Shown here: positions 1-10,366 of the stretch, in pieces
Layout of the letters: the number at the start of each line of letters is the position of its first letter
Numbering within the stretch: the stretch's first letter is position 1
Assembly: GCF_006547145.1 (NCBI RefSeq)
Contig: NZ_CP041244.1
Coordinates: 2,542,001-2,606,000, forward strand
Direction: 5' to 3'
Source: Actinomadura sp. WMMA1423
Lineage (GTDB): Bacteria > Actinomycetota > Actinomycetes > Streptosporangiales > Streptosporangiaceae
DNA length: 64,000 nucleotides
The notes under the pieces: model-generated
What the model was told of the DNA's origin: nothing
The model's input: only the letters and a program-made list of their open reading frames with translations
The model's database searches: none
Program-made: the position numbers and the translations under genes

Positions 1-636
1 CGGCAGCGCCACCGGCCGCGCCGCGCCCGGACGCGCGACCACCACGGTGACGGTCTGCCCCGGCTCGGCCGCGTCGATCGCCCTGGTGAGGTCGTTCCAG
101 TCGGAGACGGGCGTGCCGTTGAACGAGACGACGCGGTCGCCCGGGCGCAGGCCGGCCCGCGCGGCGGGCGAGGGCGGGCGGTCCCCGCCGCAGCCGCCCG
201 ACAGCGAGGCCGGCACGCAGCTCGTGACCTCCTCGACCGTGCTGGTCACCGTGCCCGACTCCCGCACCCCGATCGTCATGGCCATCACCATGAGCAGCAG
301 GAAGGCGAACGCGAAGTTGGCGACCACGCCGGCGGCGATGACGACCGCGCGGCGGCCCGCGGGCTGCCGGTAGAACGCGCGCGGCCGGTCGGCGGGGCTG
401 AGCTCCTCCAGCGGCGTGTAGCCGACGATCTTGACGAAGCCGCCCAGCGGGATCGCCTTGACGCCGTACTCGGTCTCGCCCCGGCGCGTCGACCACAGGG
501 TCGGGCCGAAACCCACGAAGTACTGCGTGGCCTTCATCCCGAACCGCTTGGCGGTCAGCAGGTGCCCGCCCTCGTGGAGCATCACCGACACCAGCAGTGC
601 CACCACGAAGGCCACCGCGCCGAGGAAGAAGGCCAT
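1..636 (-). CDS. rseP: site-2 intramembrane metalloprotease (RseP/Rip1), C-terminus beyond the window
   Basis: Membrane-embedded zinc protease that cleaves transmembrane segments of anti-sigma factors and other substrates. The zinc motif HEGGH lies in the first transmembrane helix at about residues 21-25, and a PDZ domain is recognisable around GLRPGDRVVSFNG. The start is ATG at 636, preceded by GGAGGGG seven bases upstream. The frame runs off the left edge after 212 codons, so the second half with the other zinc ligand is not visible. It lies 40 bp downstream of dxr on the same strand; the dxr-rseP-ispG order is common in actinobacteria, so ispG probably follows. Family is certain; substrate is unknown. 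Confidence 0.93.
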   Translation of the reverse strand, partial: MAFFLGAVAFVVALLVSVMLHEGGHLLTAKRFGMKATQYFVGFGPTLWSTRRGETEYGVKAIPLGGFVKIVGYTPLEELSPADRPRAFYRQPAGRRAVVIAAGVVANFAFAFLLLMVMAMTIGVRESGTVTSTVEEVTSCVPASLSGGCGGDRPPSPAARAGLRPGDRVVSFNGTPVSDWNDLTRAIDAAEPGQTVTVVVARPGAARPVALP

Positions 637-676
637 CGGGTCCCCTCCGGGGTTCCTCCCGAGGCGGGTCCCCGGG

Positions 677-1894
677 TCAGGCGGTCGCGGTCAGTTCCCT
701 GGCCCTGGTCCGCGCCCACGCGTCCGCTGCGAGGACATCGTCGAACGTCAGGCCGCCGGTGGTGCCCGAACCGTGCTCCTCCATTACCCGCGCGACAGTG
801 TCGACTATCCCGAGGAACGGGAGCCGTTCCGCACGGAAGGCGTCCACGCACTCCTCGTTGGCGGCGTTGTAGACGGCGGGGACGGTCCCGCCCAGCTCAC
901 CGGCGCGGCGGGCCAGCGCGACGGCTGGGAACGCCTCGTCGTCGAGCGGGAACAGCTCCCAGGTGTGCGCCTTGGTCCAGTCGACGCCGGGGGCGGCGTC
1001 CGGCACCCGGTCGGGCCAGTCCATGCCGAGCGCGATCGGCAGCCGCATGTCGGGCGGGCTCGCCTGCGCCAGCGTGGAGCCGTCGACGAACTCGACCATG
1101 GAGTGGATGTAGGACTGCGGGTGGACCATGACCTCGATCCGGTCCATCGGGACGTCGAAGAGCAGGTGCGCCTCGATGACCTCCAGGCCCTTGTTGACCA
1201 GGGTCGCGGAGTTGATCGTGACGACCGGGCCCATGTCCCAGGTGGGGTGGTTCAGCGCCTCCTCGGGGGTGACGCCGGCCAGCTCGTCGCGGGCGCGCCC
1301 CCGGAACGGCCCGCCGCTCGCGGTGAGGACGAGCCGCCGCACCTCCTCGGCCCGCCCGCCGCGCAGGCACTGGGCGAGCGCCGAGTGCTCGGAGTCGACG
1401 GGGACGATCTGCCCCGGCCGCGCCCGCTCCTTCACCAGGGGGCCGCCGACGATGAGCGACTCCTTGTTGGCGAGGGCGAGCGTGCGCCCCGCGTCCAGCG
1501 CGGCGAGGGTCGAGGCGAGGCCGAGCGCGCCGGTCACCCCGTTCAGCACCACCTCGCACGGCCAGCCGGCGACCTCGGCGACCGCGTCCGGACCCGCCAC
1601 GATCTTGGGGATGGGGTGGTCGCCGGAGGCGTAGCCGCGCCGCTTGGCCTCGGCGTAGAAGGCGAGCTGGAGGTCCTGCGCGGCGGACGCCTTCGCCACC
1701 GCCACCACGTCGGGGCGGAACTCCAGCGCCTGCTCGGCCAGCAGGTCGACCCGTCCGCCGCCGGCGGCGAGCCCCGCCACCCGGAACCGGCCGGGGTTGC
1801 GGCGGACCACGTCCAGCGCCTGGGTGCCGATCGATCCGGTGGAGCCGAGGACGACCAGCTCGCGGGCGCCCGCGTCGGGGCTTGAAGGAGGCAT
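677..1894 (-). CDS. dxr: 1-deoxy-D-xylulose 5-phosphate reductoisomerase
   Basis: Second enzyme of the MEP isoprenoid pathway; it rearranges and reduces DXP to 2-C-methylerythritol 4-phosphate with NADPH in the cytoplasm. Visible motifs: the nucleotide-binding GSTGSIGTQ near the N-terminus, NKESLIVGG, the metal/substrate segment PVDSEHSAL, the flexible-loop segment HPTWDMG and [13 protein letters not shown]. About 405 residues, normal for the family. An ATG seven codons upstream (1915) is an equally open start and neither has a strong ribosome site. It precedes the site-2 protease in one operon. It is separated from its usual upstream neighbours rlmN/cdsA by the accessory region 2-40 kb. Confidence 0.97.
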   Translation of the reverse strand: MPPSSPDAGARELVVLGSTGSIGTQALDVVRRNPGRFRVAGLAAGGGRVDLLAEQALEFRPDVVAVAKASAAQDLQLAFYAEAKRRGYASGDHPIPKIVAGPDAVAEVAGWPCEVVLNGVTGALGLASTLAALDAGRTLALANKESLIVGGPLVKERARPGQIVPVDSEHSALAQCLRGGRAEEVRRLVLTASGGPFRGRARDELAGVTPEEALNHPTWDMGPVVTINSATLVNKGLEVIEAHLLFDVPMDRIEVMVHPQSYIHSMVEFVDGSTLAQASPPDMRLPIALGMDWPDRVPDAAPGVDWTKAHTWELFPLDDEAFPAVALARRAGELGGTVPAVYNAANEECVDAFRAERLPFLGIVDTVARVMEEHGSGTTGGLTFDDVLAADAWARTRARELTATA

Positions 1895-1988
1895 CACGGG
1901 TCCATTGTCGGGCATCGGCCGTGCCGGGATCGCGCGGGCGCCGTGCCCACGCGGCGCAGATCCCGAGCAGGTCCCGTGCGGACGCCGC

Positions 1989-2366
1989 TCAGCCTCCCGC
2001 GTCGTGGGCGCGCCGCGCCTGCTCGACCTTCTCCAGGTTCTCGGCGGACCACTCCGCGAGCGCCGCGAACAGCGGCGCGAGGCTGCGCCCCAGATCGCTG
2101 ATCTCGTACTCGACGCGCGGCGGCACCTCCGGGTGGTAGGTGCGGACGACGAGGCCGTCGCGCTCCATCTGCCGCAGGCGCTGGGTCAGCACCTTGGGCG
2201 TGATCGTGCCGATGCGGCGCTGCAACTCCACGAACCGCTGCCGCCCGTACTCGTGCAGCGTCCAGAGGATCGGGGTCGTCCAGCGGCTGAACACGAGGTC
2301 GACCACCGGGGCGATGGGGCAGGCCAGCTCGGGGTCGAGCGCCTCCTCGGTCCTGGTGTCCGCCAT
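1989..2366 (-). CDS. HxlR-family winged-helix regulator
   Basis: 125-residue DNA-binding protein of the HxlR family. The characteristic Cys16 in ELACPI starts the domain, followed by the DUF24 winged-helix core ([50 protein letters not shown]). In several HxlR members (HypR, QorR) this N-terminal cysteine senses quinones, hypochlorite or other electrophiles. It is divergent from an NmrA/QorB-like oxidoreductase, the same arrangement as E. coli ytfH-ytfG, which suggests it controls that gene in response to electrophile stress. The ATG at 2366 is preferred over the in-frame TTG one codon upstream. Specific ligand not determinable. Confidence 0.9.
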   Translation of the reverse strand: MADTRTEEALDPELACPIAPVVDLVFSRWTTPILWTLHEYGRQRFVELQRRIGTITPKVLTQRLRQMERDGLVVRTYHPEVPPRVEYEISDLGRSLAPLFAALAEWSAENLEKVEQARRAHDAGG

Positions 2367-2383
2367 CAACGGCCTCCCGGGGG

Positions 2384-2410
2384 GTAGTCACTTTCTTCTA
2401 GGTACCTACT
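2384..2410. promoter_or_regulatory. probable HxlR operator between divergent genes
   Basis: A perfect 10-bp palindrome TAGGTACCTA at 2399-2408, with flanking GTAGT/ACTAT halves, sits in the AT-richest part of the spacer between the HxlR gene and the divergent oxidoreductase. HxlR-type proteins commonly bind GTAC-centred palindromes, so this is the likely autoregulatory operator; binding is inferred. Confidence 0.55.
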
Positions 2411-2494
2411 ATACGCAGGATGCTAGCTTCGCCGGGTCGCACCGCGACGGCGCCGCCCTCCGGCGGTGCCAGTGCAGCTCAGAGGGAGAAAGCA

Positions 2495-3343
2495 ATGATC
2501 GTTGTCATGGGCGCCACGGGGAACGTCGGGCGGCCGCTCGTGCGGATGCTGGCCGAAGCGGGCGAGCGGGTGACGGCCGTGTCGCGGAACGCTCCCGGCG
2601 ACCTGCCCGAGGGGGTCGCGCACCGCGCGGCCGACCTCGCGGAGCCGGAGCCCCTCCGCCCGGTCCTGGACGGGGCGGACGCGCTCTTCCTCCTCGTCGC
2701 CGGGCCGCTCCTCGGCTCGCCCGAGGACCTGGACCCGCACGAGGTCGTCGGCGTCGTGAAGGCCGCCGGCGTGGAGCGGGTGGTGCTGCTGTCGTCGCAG
2801 GGGGCCGGAACGCGCCCGGCGGCCTACAGCCACGCGCACCTCAGGGCGTTCGAGGACGCCGTCCGGGAGTCGGGGCTCGGCTGGACGGTCCTGCGGCCGG
2901 GCGGTTTCGCCAGCAACGCGTTCGCGTGGGCCGGGCCCGTGCGCGCGCACCGGGCGGCCGCCGCGCCGTTCGCCGACGTCGCGCTGCCGTTCGTGCACCC
3001 GTCCGACATCGCCGAGGTCGCGGCGGCGGCACTGCGCGACGCCCGGCACGCGGGCCGCGTGTACGAGCTCACCGGGCCCGCCCCGATCACGCCGCGGGAA
3101 CGCGCGCGGGCGATCGGCGAGGCGCTGGGCGAGCCGGTGGCGTTCACGGAGCAGACCCGGGAGGAGGCCCGGGCGCAGATGACGGCGTTCATGCCGGCAC
3201 CGGTCGTGGACGGCACCCTCGACATCCTGGGCGAGCCCACCGCCGCCGAGCGGCGTGTCAGCCCCGACGTGGAGAAGGTGCTCGGTCGCCCGGCCCGGTC
3301 CTTCGCGCAGTGGGCCGGGGAGAACGTCGCCGCGTTCCGGTGA
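2495..3343 (+). CDS. NAD(P)-binding NmrA/QorB-like oxidoreductase
   Basis: 282-residue atypical short-chain dehydrogenase of the NmrA/quinone oxidoreductase type. The Rossmann motif GATGNVGRP opens the protein (residues 7-15), followed by a substrate-binding half with FVHPSDIAEVAAAALRD and a C-terminal domain typical of the family. No canonical YxxxK catalytic pair is seen, as usual in NmrA-like members. The start at 2495 is chosen because GGGAGAAAGCA precedes it and because the 25 codons upstream (from 2420) are low-complexity. Divergent from the HxlR regulator, which probably controls it. Likely reduces quinones or acts as a redox-state sensor; substrate unknown. Confidence 0.87.
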   Translation: MIVVMGATGNVGRPLVRMLAEAGERVTAVSRNAPGDLPEGVAHRAADLAEPEPLRPVLDGADALFLLVAGPLLGSPEDLDPHEVVGVVKAAGVERVVLLSSQGAGTRPAAYSHAHLRAFEDAVRESGLGWTVLRPGGFASNAFAWAGPVRAHRAAAAPFADVALPFVHPSDIAEVAAAALRDARHAGRVYELTGPAPITPRERARAIGEALGEPVAFTEQTREEARAQMTAFMPAPVVDGTLDILGEPTAAERRVSPDVEKVLGRPARSFAQWAGENVAAFR

Positions 3344-3344
3344 G

Positions 3345-4397
3345 TCAGCGGGCGAGGAGCGGGAGCCGGAGCACGAGGCGGGCCCCGTAGGCGCCGTCGG
3401 CGACCTGCACGGTGCCCCCGTGGGCCAGGGCGATCTCCCGCGCGATCGGGAGGCCGAGGCCGCTGCCGCCCTTGTCGCGGCTGCGGGCCGGGTCCAGGCG
3501 GGCGAAGCGCTCGAAGACGCGGTCCCGGTCGGCGGGCGGGATGCCCGGGCCGTCGTCGTGGACCACGACGACGGCCCGGTCGCCGTCCGCGCGCGCCTCG
3601 ACCTCGATGTGCGCGGCGGCGTAGCGCTCGGCGTTGGCGAGCAGGTTGCGCACCGCGCGGCCGAGGCGCTGCCGGTTGCCCGCCACGATGATCCCGGGTT
3701 CGGCCTTGACGACCGTCGGGACCGGCGGAGTGCGGCTCGCGGCCTCCGCCTCGACCAGCGCTCCGAGGTCGACCGGCTCCCGGGCGGTCGCGTCGCCGGA
3801 GTCGAGGCGGGCGAGGACGAGCAGGTCCTCCACGATGCGGTGCAGCCGGTCGATGTCGACGAGCGACTGACGCAGGGTCTCCTCGGCGTCGCCGTCGTCC
3901 GGAGCGGACAGGGCCAGCTCGATGCGGGTGCGCAGGCCGGTGATCGGCGTGCGCAGCTCGTGCGAGGCGTCGGCGACGAACCCGCGCCGCTGCGCGACCT
4001 CGATCTCCAGCCGGGCGAGCAGTTCGTTGACGCGCTCGGCCAGCCGCTCCATCTCGTCGCCGGTGGCCGGGACGGCGACGCGGCCGCCGGCCTCGTCCTC
4101 GGTGAGCCTCTCCAGCTCCCGCCGGAGCCGTTCCACCGGCCGGAGGGAACCGCGCGCGGAGTGCGCCAGCCCCCAGCGGGCCGACCCGACGGTCACCGCT
4201 GCGAGCGCGGCCATCACGGCCGCGAGCACCCCCGGGCGGTCGACGCCGCCGAGCAGGTGGAGTGCGGTGGCCGCCGCTACCACGGCGGCCACCATCAGGG
4301 ATCCGAGTGCCGTGAACGACGCCGACATCACACGCGCCCGGGCTGGGCGGGCCCTGTGCGGCCGGACTCGTCGATCATCGACGTTCCTGGCCGACAT
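3345..4397 (-). CDS. sensor histidine kinase, orphan
   Basis: 350-residue membrane kinase. Two closely spaced hydrophobic segments (about residues 30-48 and 55-75) leave almost no extracytoplasmic loop. A HAMP-like linker follows, then HisKA with H-box DASHELRTPI and HATPase_c with N-box NLLANAERY and G boxes DDGPGI and GSGLGLPIA. All catalytic boxes are intact. No response regulator lies on either side, which is unusual for this EnvZ-type class. AAAGGAGG sits only one base before the ATG at 4397; an alternative ATG at 4328 would remove 23 arginine-rich residues. With no sizeable sensor loop it probably senses within the membrane or through a partner. Confidence 0.88.
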   Translation of the reverse strand: MSARNVDDRRVRPHRARPARARVMSASFTALGSLMVAAVVAAATALHLLGGVDRPGVLAAVMAALAAVTVGSARWGLAHSARGSLRPVERLRRELERLTEDEAGGRVAVPATGDEMERLAERVNELLARLEIEVAQRRGFVADASHELRTPITGLRTRIELALSAPDDGDAEETLRQSLVDIDRLHRIVEDLLVLARLDSGDATAREPVDLGALVEAEAASRTPPVPTVVKAEPGIIVAGNRQRLGRAVRNLLANAERYAAAHIEVEARADGDRAVVVVHDDGPGIPPADRDRVFERFARLDPARSRDKGGSGLGLPIAREIALAHGGTVQVADGAYGARLVLRLPLLAR

Positions 4398-4453
4398 GCC
4401 TCCTTTCTACGCAACGACCCTCCAAAAGGGAGCAAAGCGTCCGGCCCGTGACC

Positions 4454-4563
4454 GCATAACCTGCGGCGGGTCTGCATAACCTTGCCCGAAAGGCTGCATA
4501 ACCTGGGCGAAGAGGCTTCCGGCGGGCCGCGCGCGAAGCCTCCCCAGGGCCCGCGCATAACCT
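4454..4563. repeat. four direct repeats of GCATAACCT
   Basis: The nonamer GCATAACCT occurs at 4454, 4474, 4496 and 4555 in one orientation, with start-to-start spacings of 20, 22 and 59 bp. The first three sit on about the same helix face. They lie in the 264-bp spacer between the histidine kinase and the divergent small zinc-finger-like gene. They look like iterated binding sites for a regulator; the protein is unknown. Confidence 0.6.
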
Positions 4564-4661
4564 TGGCGCATCGCCGAAGGCGGGCCGACACGTAAGGTTT
4601 TGCCGCCCTTTTCACCTTCGGTAACAGCCGCAACACGCTTCTCCGCCTATAAAGGAGTGAC

Positions 4662-4997
4662 GTGAAAGGCGACTCCCACCGGGGGGATGGAGACATGGGC
4701 CAGAGGGGCGAGCCGGTCGTCGACCCGCGAGGGTTGAGCACGGCCCAGCGCCTGGGCGACGCTTGCGTCGTCTGCCGCAAGAGATGGCCCCGGCCGCGCG
4801 TCCGCGTCGGCCGCCTGCCGGACTCGTCCGGGGTGTTCGCGTGCGACGACTGCGCACCCACCCCGCCGGTACCCCGCGCACGGCGGGGCCCTCGGGAGCC
4901 GCTCACGAGCGCCGGGCAGGCGGTGGGAGAGCCGCCGCCGGCGCGGACGGCGGCGCGCGGCGCCGCGGTCATGGAGGTCTCTCCAGGGAGAGGGTGA
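4662..4997 (+). CDS. small CxxC/CxxC zinc-finger-like protein
   Basis: 111-residue protein with one clear zinc-ribbon-like module, CVVC then about 25 residues then CDDC (residues 35-65), followed by a low-complexity Pro/Arg/Ala tail. The GTG start at 4662 is supported by AAAGGAG four bases upstream, so this is very probably a real gene despite its unremarkable tail. Similar short proteins are common in actinomycetes, but I cannot assign a function. The spacer upstream carries the GCATAACCT repeats. An ATG at 4695 is an alternative start. Confidence 0.65.
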   Translation: MKGDSHRGDGDMGQRGEPVVDPRGLSTAQRLGDACVVCRKRWPRPRVRVGRLPDSSGVFACDDCAPTPPVPRARRGPREPLTSAGQAVGEPPPARTAARGAAVMEVSPGRG

Positions 4998-5035
4998 CCC
5001 GGACGTTTCGGGGGGAAGTCCGGGACCACCCGTCA

Positions 5036-5067
5036 GGCGCGCCCGGCTGGGGGCGGTCGGGCGCGCC
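5036..5067. terminator. bidirectional hairpin between convergent genes
   Basis: Perfect 10-bp stem GGCGCGCCCG (5036-5045) / CGGGCGCGCC (5058-5067) with a 12-base loop. It lies between the stops of the plus-strand zinc-finger-like gene and the minus-strand lipoprotein gene. It has no U-tract, which is usual in high-GC actinomycetes. Confidence 0.6.
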
Positions 5068-5088
5068 GGAGAGACTCTTCGGCGGACC

Positions 5089-6327
5089 TCAGGCCTTGGT
5101 GGCCTGGATCCAGGTCCGCGTCCACTCGGCGTAGTCCGTGCAGTCCTTCTTGCCCGGCTCGCCCTTGCCCGATCCGCCGCCGCACGCCTTCGACGGCGCG
5201 TGCGCAAAGATGATCTTGTCGAGGTAGTCGCGGTCGCCGACGTGGTAGGCGGCGCAGAAGCCCGACTTGAGGCGGTCGCCCGAGCACGCCTGCGGGTTGG
5301 CGGGCGCGACCCCGGTCCACTCGGCGACCTGCTGCTGGACGTCCGGCGAGGCCGTCCACTGGAGCCACTGGTACATGCAGTTGGGGTGCTCGACGCGGGC
5401 TCCGATCATCCACGCGTCCATCCACCCGGTGGCGCCCTCGGAGGGGACGGCGCCCTGGACGGGCCGGGACGCGCGGTTCAGCACGTCCACGTGGTAGGGC
5501 CACGCCTGGCCGAGCACCGCCCGGCCCCCGGCGAACGCGCTGACGGCGTCCGCGGGGGCGTCCCAGTACTCCCCCACGAACGGGCGCTGCGCCTTCAGCA
5601 CCCGCCCGGCGGCGGCGAGCTGCGCCGGCGTCAGTGAGTAGGGGTCGCGGATCTTGAGCTTGCGCTGCCTGCCCTTGAGGTAGAGCGCGGCCTCGGCGAT
5701 CGCGAGCGGGCTGTCCCGCATGACGATCTTCCCGGCGTACCGGCGGGCCTGGGCGGGGTCGAACAGCGCGGCCCAGCCCGCGGGCGGCGGGACGGCCCGG
5801 GTGTCGTACATCAGCAGGTTGGAGCCCCACACGTACGGCAGGCCGTAGTGCTTGCCGTCGCTCTCCAGGAGCCTGCGCAGCTTCGGCTCGAGCTTCTTGT
5901 AGCCGTCCACGAGGTCGGGGTTGATCGGGACGACCTGGTTCTCCTCGACCAGCCGCCCGGCGACCTCCGGCGGCGCGGCGACGCCGTCGTAGCGCCGGTC
6001 CTTGTCGCGCATGAGCCCGGCCATCTCCTCGGGCGTCTTGACGACCTTCATCCCGATCTTGCAGCCGGTGCGCTCCTGGAAGGGGGTGACCCAGTCCACG
6101 CGCGGGTCGGTGCCGCCGCTCTCCACCGAGCCGGGCAGCGTGAGGAGGTTCAGCGCACCCTCGCCGGGGCCGAGGGTGCTCACCACCTTGGCGACACCGG
6201 CGGGCCTGTCGTCCCCGCCGCTGCAGGCGGTGAGCGCCGCGGCGCCGAGTGCCGCGGCCGCCGCCAGGGCCGTCGCCGCCCTGACCCGTGTCGCCGCCTT
6301 GACCCGTGCCGTGGCCTTCAGCCGCAT
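5089..6327 (-). CDS. extracellular solute-binding lipoprotein (PotD-like), orphan
   Basis: 412-residue substrate-binding protein of the PotD/SBP type. An Arg/Lys-rich n-region and Ala-rich h-region end in the lipobox LTAC with the lipidated Cys at 35. The mature part has the SBP fold signatures GLPYVWGSNLLMYDTR and WMDAWMIGARVEHPNCMYQWL. The ATG at 6327 is preceded by GGGAG. Several cysteines near the C-terminus could form disulfides. No permease or ATPase gene is adjacent; the only complete polyamine transporter in the window is at 29.8-33.9 kb and has its own PotD. It may feed that transporter or one elsewhere. Substrate is inferred (polyamine or related amine), not shown. Confidence 0.85.
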   Translation of the reverse strand: MRLKATARVKAATRVRAATALAAAAALGAAALTACSGGDDRPAGVAKVVSTLGPGEGALNLLTLPGSVESGGTDPRVDWVTPFQERTGCKIGMKVVKTPEEMAGLMRDKDRRYDGVAAPPEVAGRLVEENQVVPINPDLVDGYKKLEPKLRRLLESDGKHYGLPYVWGSNLLMYDTRAVPPPAGWAALFDPAQARRYAGKIVMRDSPLAIAEAALYLKGRQRKLKIRDPYSLTPAQLAAAGRVLKAQRPFVGEYWDAPADAVSAFAGGRAVLGQAWPYHVDVLNRASRPVQGAVPSEGATGWMDAWMIGARVEHPNCMYQWLQWTASPDVQQQVAEWTGVAPANPQACSGDRLKSGFCAAYHVGDRDYLDKIIFAHAPSKACGGGSGKGEPGKKDCTDYAEWTRTWIQATKA

Positions 6328-6790
6328 GTCGCTCCCGATCCGTGCCAGGGCCCTCCCCCTCGCGAACGGGCCCGTCGGCGCAGCGTAGCGTCTCCGGCAC
6401 GGCCGGACGCGTGCGCCCCGGCTCCGGACGGCGGTTCCCGGCACCTCCGGCGGCCATTGTGTTCGCCGGCCGGGATTCCCGCGACGTGATCGGCGGCCTG
6501 GCGGAAATATCCCGCCGCCCCGGGGCCTCTCCGGCCGGAATTACCGATGATCGCGACTCCACCGTTTCCCGGCGGACTTTCCCGCAGGTGACAACACCAT
6601 GACCATTGCCGCACTCTTCAATGCGTTTTCCGGCCGGGCCGGAGTGCAACCGCCGGGACCCCGGGAGGACGGTGGGTGCTGGCGTCCGCGCCATACACGG
6701 AGGTTGCTGGAGAGGATATGGCGCGGGCTCGCGTCCTGCCCGGGGCCGCGGCGGCACCGGTGGGGCGTGGCGGGGGTGGGGAACAGCGGA
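6328..6790. other. gene-free spacer
   Basis: 463 bp between the orphan lipoprotein gene and the small conserved gene. I see no credible coding frame. The segment next to the lipoprotein start contains a TACGCT hexamer that may belong to its promoter. No strong repeat or RNA gene was recognised. Confidence 0.5.
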
Positions 6791-7156
6791 TCACCGTGCG
6801 GTGCCGCCCGGCCACGCGATCACCGGTACCCGGCCGGTCGGCGGCGGTGTGACGCCCTCGAGACTGAGGAGGTTCGAGGGACGCCGCACGTCCTGCCGGG
6901 TGTCGCGGGACGGCCGCGGACGGCCGCCGGGGGGTGCCGGCCCGCGGGCCGGCCAGAGGGCGGGCACGGCGCCAGCGACCGTCTCGATTTGCGCGATGAG
7001 CCGCTGCGGCGTGTCGGCCTCGAGGAAGTCGCCGATGTCGCGGTCCCGGGGCGGCAGTGCCCACCAATGGCCGGTGAAGGGGCCGAACCAAATGGTCCAA
7101 CCCGGGAATCGCCTGCCGAGCGCGTCCACCTCGGCCGCGTGGTCGCCTGCGGTCAT
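6791..7156 (-). CDS. small conserved actinobacterial protein, function unknown
   Basis: 121-residue protein whose first half carries a Trp-rich block, FPGWTIWFGPFTGHWWALPP, seen in numerous short actinomycete proteins; the second half is Pro/Arg-rich and looks disordered. The ATG at 7156 is favoured by GGAG nine bases upstream; ATGs at 7174 and 7186 are alternatives. No catalytic motif or membrane segment is visible. It lies downstream of the aldehyde dehydrogenase gene on the same strand, separated by 224 bp, so it is probably transcribed separately. Confidence 0.6.
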   Translation of the reverse strand: MTAGDHAAEVDALGRRFPGWTIWFGPFTGHWWALPPRDRDIGDFLEADTPQRLIAQIETVAGAVPALWPARGPAPPGGRPRPSRDTRQDVRRPSNLLSLEGVTPPPTGRVPVIAWPGGTAR

Positions 7157-7380
7157 AGCGCGGCTCTCCTGCATGTCCGGCTCCACCGGCCCGCGGCCCG
7201 TTGACCACGGGTTCTGACTGCCGACCCTGACTTTTGAATTCGCCCCAATTAATGAAGACAGTCAGATTGTGTCGCCCGGCACAGACTCCGTCAATGGGGT
7301 GGAGCCATTATTCGCCGGGCCACGCCGGACGAAAATTGACAACCGCAAAACGCGCTCGGTAGGTAATTCCCGCTCGCGCT

Positions 7381-8876
<1,496 letters not shown>

Positions 8877-8880
<4 letters not shown>

Positions 8881-10220
8881 GCGTCCTCCCGGCGAGGAGA
8901 CGGGCCGCGCCCTCCGGCGACGGCGGTCTCGTTCACGGCCTCCAGCGATGCGACCAGGATGCCGAGGCCCTCCTCGGCCTCGTCATCGGTCAGGGTCAGC
9001 GGCGGCGCCATGCGCACCACGTTGCCGTACAGGCCGCCCTTGCCGACCAGCAGCCCCCGCTCGCGGGCCGCCTCCATCAGCTCGGCGGCGAGCGGCGGGC
9101 TCGGCTCGCCGGTGACCGGGTCGGCCAGCTCGACCGCGAACATCAGCCCCTTGCCCCGCACGTCCGCGACGACCGGGAACCGGCCGGCCGCCGCCGACAG
9201 CCCGCCGATGATCGTCGCCCCCTGCCGGGCGGCGTTGGCCTGCAGGTCGTGGTCGAGGACGTAGTCGAGCGCGGCGTTCGCGGCGGCCATCGACACCGGG
9301 TTGCCGCCGAAGGTGGAGATGCCGACCGCGTGGAGGCCGTCCATGAGGTCGCCGCGCGCGACGACGCCTCCGACCGCGAAGCCGTTGCCGAGCCCCTTGG
9401 CGAACGTCATCACGTCCGGAGTCACGCCGTGGTTGTCGATCCCCCAGAAGCCCTGGCCCGTCCGCCCCCAGCCGGTCTGAACCTCGTCGGAGATGAGAAG
9501 GACCCCGAACTCGTCGAGGACGCGCTTGTAGGCGGCGAGCAGGCCGTCCGGCGGCATCGTGAACCCGCCCACGCCCTGGATCGGCTCGGCGATGAGCGCG
9601 GCGACGTCGCCGCCGGTCGCGGTGGCGAGCACGTGCCGCAGGTCCTGCGTGCACACGTCGATGTACCGCTCGTCCGACATCCCGGCGAACTGCGGGAGCC
9701 GCCGGTCGGCGCCGTGCAGGAAGTGGACGTCCAGCGGAGAGTAGGACAGGTTCGTCCAGCCGCGGTTCCCGGTGACCCCCGTCGTGGCGAACGACCGTCC
9801 GTGGTAGCTCTGCCGAAGCGCGAGGACCTGGTCGCTGCGCCGCGCGTAGGCGGCCAGCAGCAGCGCCGTCTCGTTGGCCTCCGTCCCGGAATTGGTGAAG
9901 AACACCTTCGCGTCCGGGATGCCCGACAGGCGGGCGATCTTCTCGGCCAGCTCGACCTGGCCGCGCAGCAGGTACGCGGTGGAGGTGTGCACGACCCCGG
10001 TGGCGATCTGGCGCTCCACCGCGTCCCGGACCTCCGGCACGTCGTACCCGAGCATGTTCGTCAGGATGCCGATGAAGAAGTCGAGGTAGGAGTTGCCCTC
10101 GGCGTCGGTCACGCGGTTGCCCTTGCCGCCGACGATCTCGATGGGGTCCCGGTAGTTGAGCGCCATCCAGGACGGCATGACCGCCCGGTGGCGCCGGAGC
10201 AGGTTCGCGTGTTCCGACAT
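8877..10220 (-). CDS. class III PLP-dependent omega-aminotransferase
   Basis: 447-residue aminotransferase of the GabT/beta-alanine-pyruvate type. The PLP region is visible: FTNSGTEANETALLLA (phosphate binding), LISDEVQTGWGRTG (Asp that pairs with the pyridine nitrogen) and the Schiff-base Lys in MTFAKGLGNG. The start is ATG 10220 (MSEHANLL). It removes the amino group from an omega-amino acid (GABA, beta-alanine or similar) to give a semialdehyde. The translationally coupled MmsA partner makes beta-alanine or beta-aminoisobutyrate the most economical substrate; GABA remains possible. Divergent from the PucR regulator, its likely activator. Confidence 0.92.
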
Positions 10221-10366
10221 GCCCCAAGTCTCGTTTCCGCAGGCGGCCGCGGCCACCCGCAGAGTGTCAGGACAGGGAGGCCTTGCTTAACGGTCTGCTG
10301 GTGGCCGACACCATGTAACGACCGGATCAGCACCGTTGACACCCTGTCCGGATATCATCGCCGGTG

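Noticed and set aside
431..1885. 484-codon plus-strand frame opposite dxr
   Set aside because: Antisense shadow of dxr and the protease, with no recognisable domain.
7336..7366. TTGACA with an 18-bp spacer and TAGGTA as a plus-strand promoter
   Set aside because: It would read antisense into mmsA and the -10 fits poorly; no gene on the plus strand would be served.
10336..10358. TTGACA and TATCAT before the PucR gene as a promoter
   Set aside because: The spacing is only 11 bases, too short for a sigma-70-type promoter.
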